Both the position numbers and the translations under genes were made by a program. Under the pieces are notes generated by a model. It did not search any database and was not told the origin of the DNA. It saw nothing but the letters and a program-made list of their open reading frames with translations. Positions 59,861 to 64,000 of a DNA stretch of 64,000 bases are shown here, piece by piece. Within the stretch, counting starts at the first letter, position 1. Every line of letters begins with the position of its first letter. This stretch comes from Cryptomeria japonica (lineage: Eukaryota > Streptophyta > Pinopsida > Cupressales > Cupressaceae), in the NCBI RefSeq assembly GCF_030272615.1, contig NC_081412.1, positions 539,921,835-539,985,834 on the forward strand. Reading direction: 5' to 3'.

Positions 59861-61789
59861 CTAAGTTGTTGATGGATCATCAAAATCGATCCTCTTCGCC
59901 GCACTGCTCGGCTCTGAAGGATCCTGCACAAGAAAAAACAAACCATGATTAAGATTAGTTATATTATATCTCACATTCCAAAGTTAACATAAAAATGAAC
60001 TATAATTGAACTATTCTTGTTTACCTCATCTCCATGTTTTCTCTTTGGCTTTGTAGGACTCTTTATGTATGTCTTCAGTAGAGGAGGTATGTTTTCAATA
60101 TTTTCATACACAACCTACATATGTTCACAAACATGACATTGATACAAGTTAGCATATAATTGTCACTGATAATAATAAATTATATCTACTAAACACAAAA
60201 TAAAATAAACACACATGTACTCAAGGCATCTCTTCTTCTTCTTCTTCATCTTCAGGTATACTGGGTGTAGTCAACAATAATGTGAAGCCAAGAATTCTCT
60301 GTACATATACACAACAAGTATATGAAACTATCAATCTATGTCTAGACATGTATAATCACTATAAGTTATTTAAACTATTCATTCAATCATATTTTCATTC
60401 AATTACCTTTCCCTTGTCTCCAACTGCACTATCAGATCCTAAATCACATAGCCCTGCACTCGTGTTGCTTGTGCCATACAAGAGTAAAATAAGATATACA
60501 TGCAAGTTACTACATAATCTAATTAATAGCAATATAAATGGTGAGCATGTATGTACAATAAAATACAAATGACTAGGTGCAATAATATATGTATCATCAA
60601 GCTATCAAGGCCAAATGAAATGGTTGTGAAGGTTCCCTCTTGGATCTGTGTCAACTCCTCATCGGTCATCAACTATTAAATAGACCATGTAAATAAAATT
60701 TAGTACTTAATATTATCTAGATTATAAATATTCATTTAAAATATAGAATGAACTATGAAAATACAAATCTTACCACTACATCATCAATGTATGATGAAGG
60801 TGCATCCTCGCCTCTAGCATGCGAGGACTCCCTAGGGTATCCTCTAGTCTATTTCATAACATCTGGTGCTTCGTGCATCTCATGCACCTCATAATTTTCA
60901 CTGTGTGTAGGAGGATCAACAAGATGTCCAACTGGACCCAAGCATATGTGCCCACACATGACACAACTATGGGGCACACAAATGTGTGGAGCCGAGGAGG
61001 ACGTGTCAGCGCCACCGGATGCACCGCTACCATCAAAAGTAGGTTGAGCTACTGACCCAGCCTGAGAAACCAAAAGGCTACTCAAAGAGTGAATATCTGA
61101 TATGGTCCATGATGCCACCTCACAAATGATATCTGGATGTTGCACTAGAGGTGGGGGATCAACAGGAGGAGGGGGGACATATGGACCCTGGACTACTCTG
61201 ACTGCCCCAGGTCTATTTTGGGGCATACCTAAACCCACACCCTGGAAAGGTTGGATGTCAAAGTAGTTCACATGTTTTCCTAAAACAAACTCAGTATACA
61301 ATTTTTTAATGAAGTAGAAGGGGATATCAAGATTGTTGTTGGGTGGTTTGTTGAAAACCATCCACCAATGATCCCAAAAGTTTTCACACTACCATCATTT
61401 GTGCTCCATTTAATAGAAAGTTTTTTTTTGGGGGGGTCTACAGGTTGACCAGTGCGAGGATTCACAAACAATGTAGCGATAGTGGCTTTGGATATCTCAA
61501 GATCCTTGATCTCCTTATAGGACAAGCCATCTGCATATTTTTCCCTCATAGAATCTCACCACAAAAGAGCAGTATTGTGCTCCTTAGTGATGGTTTCTAT
61601 ACTCTTTATGATCAACGTGAGGGGATCAAACATTGGGTTTAGATGAGGGATCATACGATAGACATTTGCAATCCCCCTCAATTGGTTCAAATTTTGTGTA
61701 ATTAAATCCTGGATTGAGGGGGGTTTTGGCAAAGGAGGGTTTGGTTGTTGTGGTTCGGGTTGATCAATTTTTTCATTGTTATCCCCCAT
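59861..61789 (-). CDS. six-exon accessory gene of the giant transposon
   Basis: Exon 1 61,789-60,774 (MGDNNEKIDQPEPQQPNPPL...YIDDVV, donor GTAAGA); exon 2 from 60,672 (LMTDEELTQIQEG); exon 3 60,453-60,407 (CDLGSDSAVGDKGK, donor GTAATT); exon 4 60,298-60,221 (PEDEEEEEMP); exon 5 60,114-60,025 (VVYENIENIPPLLK...KPKRKHGDE, donor GTAAAC); exon 6 59,923-59,861 (DPSEPSSAAKRIDFDD, stop TAG). Acceptors are TAG or CAG at exons 2, 3, 5 and 6. Introns 1, 4 and 5 are phase 0. The protein is about 455 residues, Pro-rich at the N-terminus, acidic, with a basic nuclear-signal-like KPKRK. Stops at 61,556 and 60,849, a TGA ending exon 4 and a one-base loss near 61,378 break it. The exon 2 donor is unresolved. 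No known domain. Confidence 0.55.
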
Positions 61790-62020
61790 TTTTTACCTAA
61801 TTGAATGTAAACAATTGAATTTAGTTAACAAATTTAAACAATTTTGTATTTGATTTTAAAAAACCTAGTTCTCATGAAAAAAACCATATTTTCAATGAAA
61901 AAACAAATAAACATTAAAAAAAATACAAAAATTGAATGAAAATGATTGAAAACAATAAAAATCCTATCTTTTAATGTATTTTTTAGCAAATTTGGGTCGA
62001 ATAACCAGATATCGGGTCCA
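61790..62020 (-). other. upstream region of the accessory gene
   Basis: A-rich, with no recognised promoter box. Leads to the palindromes at 62,021 and 62,110. Confidence 0.3.
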
Positions 62021-62123
62021 ATCGGATATCGGATTTCAAAAAAATCATGCAGCCCATGGGTTAAAAAAAACTCATGGGCTGTCACAGTCCAATTATATTG
62101 TCTCAAAAAATTGGATATCCGAT
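62021..62123. promoter_or_regulatory. palindromic sites near the right end
   Basis: ATCGGATATCGGAT at 62,021-62,034 and ATTGGATATCCGAT at 62,110-62,123, each one mismatch from the palindrome. A hairpin (GCCCATGGG / CTCATGGGCTG) lies between them at about 62,052-62,083. Confidence 0.5.
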
Positions 62124-62149
62124 TTTTATACTTCAATTATTTTAAAATA

Positions 62150-62352
62150 ACATTATATTATATAATATAATAATATATTATATTATATAATACGTATTAT
62201 ATAATAATATAATAATATAATATATAATATAATAATATATTATTATATTATATAATATAATATAATATTTTATAATCTAATATTATATTATATATTATGT
62301 ATTATATATTATATAATATATTATTATATTACATTATATATTATATATTATA
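62150..62352. repeat. AT-only low-complexity tract
   Basis: About 200 bp of TATAAT/ATTATA permutations next to the right end of the giant transposon. Confidence 0.95.
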
Positions 62353-62472
62353 TCTGATTTGCTTAGGTGTTTACCATGCCAAGGTGTACTGACACCCAGG
62401 CCAAGCAAAAAGTCAACATGGATTTTTGCATTTTTAGGCTAGTGGAGAAGGCTATTTTTTCACATCACCACT

Positions 62473-62502
62473 TTTTGGTCCCCCATGATCCTGCACTAAC
62501 CC
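62473..62502 (-). repeat. right inverted terminal repeat
   Basis: Minus strand GGGTTAGTGCAGGATCATGG followed by GGGACCAAAA, followed outside by TATA (62,503-62,506). Confidence 0.6.
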
Positions 62503-62506
62503 TATA

Positions 62507-63626
<1,120 letters not shown>

Positions 63627-63743
63627 CATTAAGTGTAATAATACAATGATGTCAATTTCTCAAAACTAGCTACAACATTACCCCTAGGTGTCTATATCAT
63701 CATACAAAAACTATGGACTAATATAAAAATGGATCTGAGGGCG

Positions 63744-63852
63744 CTATGATGAGCTCCCACCCTTAGAACTAGCTAGTCTCGAAGGCCTTTGAGCTCCTGA
63801 TGATGGTCCAACCCTCCTATCCCTAGTGATGGAACCCCTCCTTGGGACTAAC
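63744..63852 (-). CDS. possible terminal exon (doubtful)
   Basis: The minus strand reads CTCTTGTAG as an acceptor, then an open frame LVPRRGSITRDRRVG...SSKGGSSS to TAG at 63,744. The peptide is Arg/Ser/Gly-rich low complexity. Only 36 codons and no partner exon in the window, so this may be chance. Confidence 0.18.
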
Positions 63853-64000
63853 CTACAAGAGCAAATCCAATTGTATCAACATCAGCTTTATCAACTTTTT
63901 ACCCTATCGACTTTACCAGATTTGTCAGCTTTATTAGTTTCATTAGCAGTATTTGTTTATCACATTTTTTGCTTTAGCTTCATCAACAACATTTTTCTAT

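Larger units (their letters stand above)
37315..62502. mobile_element. candidate giant DNA transposon with inverted ends and two convergent genes
   Basis: Inverted ends at 37,315-37,344 and 62,473-62,502 match in 25 of 30 bases, with the core GTGCAGGATCATGG exact. Each is flanked outside by TATA, a possible 4-bp target duplication. Inside, in order: an AT-rich left arm, GA tract, inverted 20-bp array, CT tract, palindrome cluster, DDE-like transposase (+), five 360-bp units, six-exon gene (-), palindromes, AT tract. Two LTR insertions account for about 8.2 kb, leaving about 17.0 kb. That all parts belong to one element is inference from the ends and the repeated palindrome. Confidence 0.6.

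Overview
This window looks like intergenic, repeat-built DNA of a large-genome seed plant, most likely a conifer (inference). It is AT-rich and I see no convincing host gene. It holds several families of LTR retrotransposons with the plant tRNA-iMet-type primer site (TGGTATYAGAGC) and a G-rich tract before TGTT-starting LTRs. The elements sit inside one another, and their decay is dominated by C-to-T/G-to-A changes as expected in methylated plant repeats.

Layout. 1-5.3 kb: a decayed Ty1/copia element (A) cut by the window edge. 5.7-7.8 kb: two minus-strand LTR-like blocks joined by a primer site and purine tract. 7.9-9.5 kb: an old repeat with a second copy at 22.7-24.1 kb. 10.4-37.3 kb: a Ty3/gypsy element (F) whose gag-protease frame is cut at 15,304 and resumes at 34,484. 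The 19.2 kb between the halves is copia element B, whose 3' LTR is split by a truncated minus-strand gypsy-type element (E). E is interrupted by element C (24,841-31,965, TSD GAGAC), an LTR element with no reverse transcriptase or integrase but two unusual protein genes. This is four levels of nesting.

37.3-62.5 kb: the most interesting part. An inverted terminal repeat flanked by TATA on both sides (25 of 30 bases match) encloses 25.2 kb, about 17.0 kb without two later LTR insertions. Inside are a ~6.2 kb array of a 20-bp sub-repeat in alternating orientations, bounded by GA/CT tracts; clusters of a 14-bp palindrome; a broken plus-strand gene for a DDE-like transposase; five ~360-bp tandem units; and a minus-strand gene that reads as six spliced exons. 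I interpret this as one giant, old, two-gene DNA transposon of a class I cannot name. A solo LTR (TSD CTATG) and a nearly intact copia element D (TSD ACCAT) landed in its array.

62.5-64 kb: CAT-rich and AT-microsatellite DNA with one doubtful terminal exon.

How the parts work together: A and D carry complete copia gag-pol organisation. C shares their purine tract, LTR start and primer site and probably depends on such elements for copying (inference). The transposase and the spliced partner gene would act on the palindrome-rich ends of the giant transposon (inference). No gene here is demonstrably functional; D is closest, with one internal stop but altered catalytic positions.
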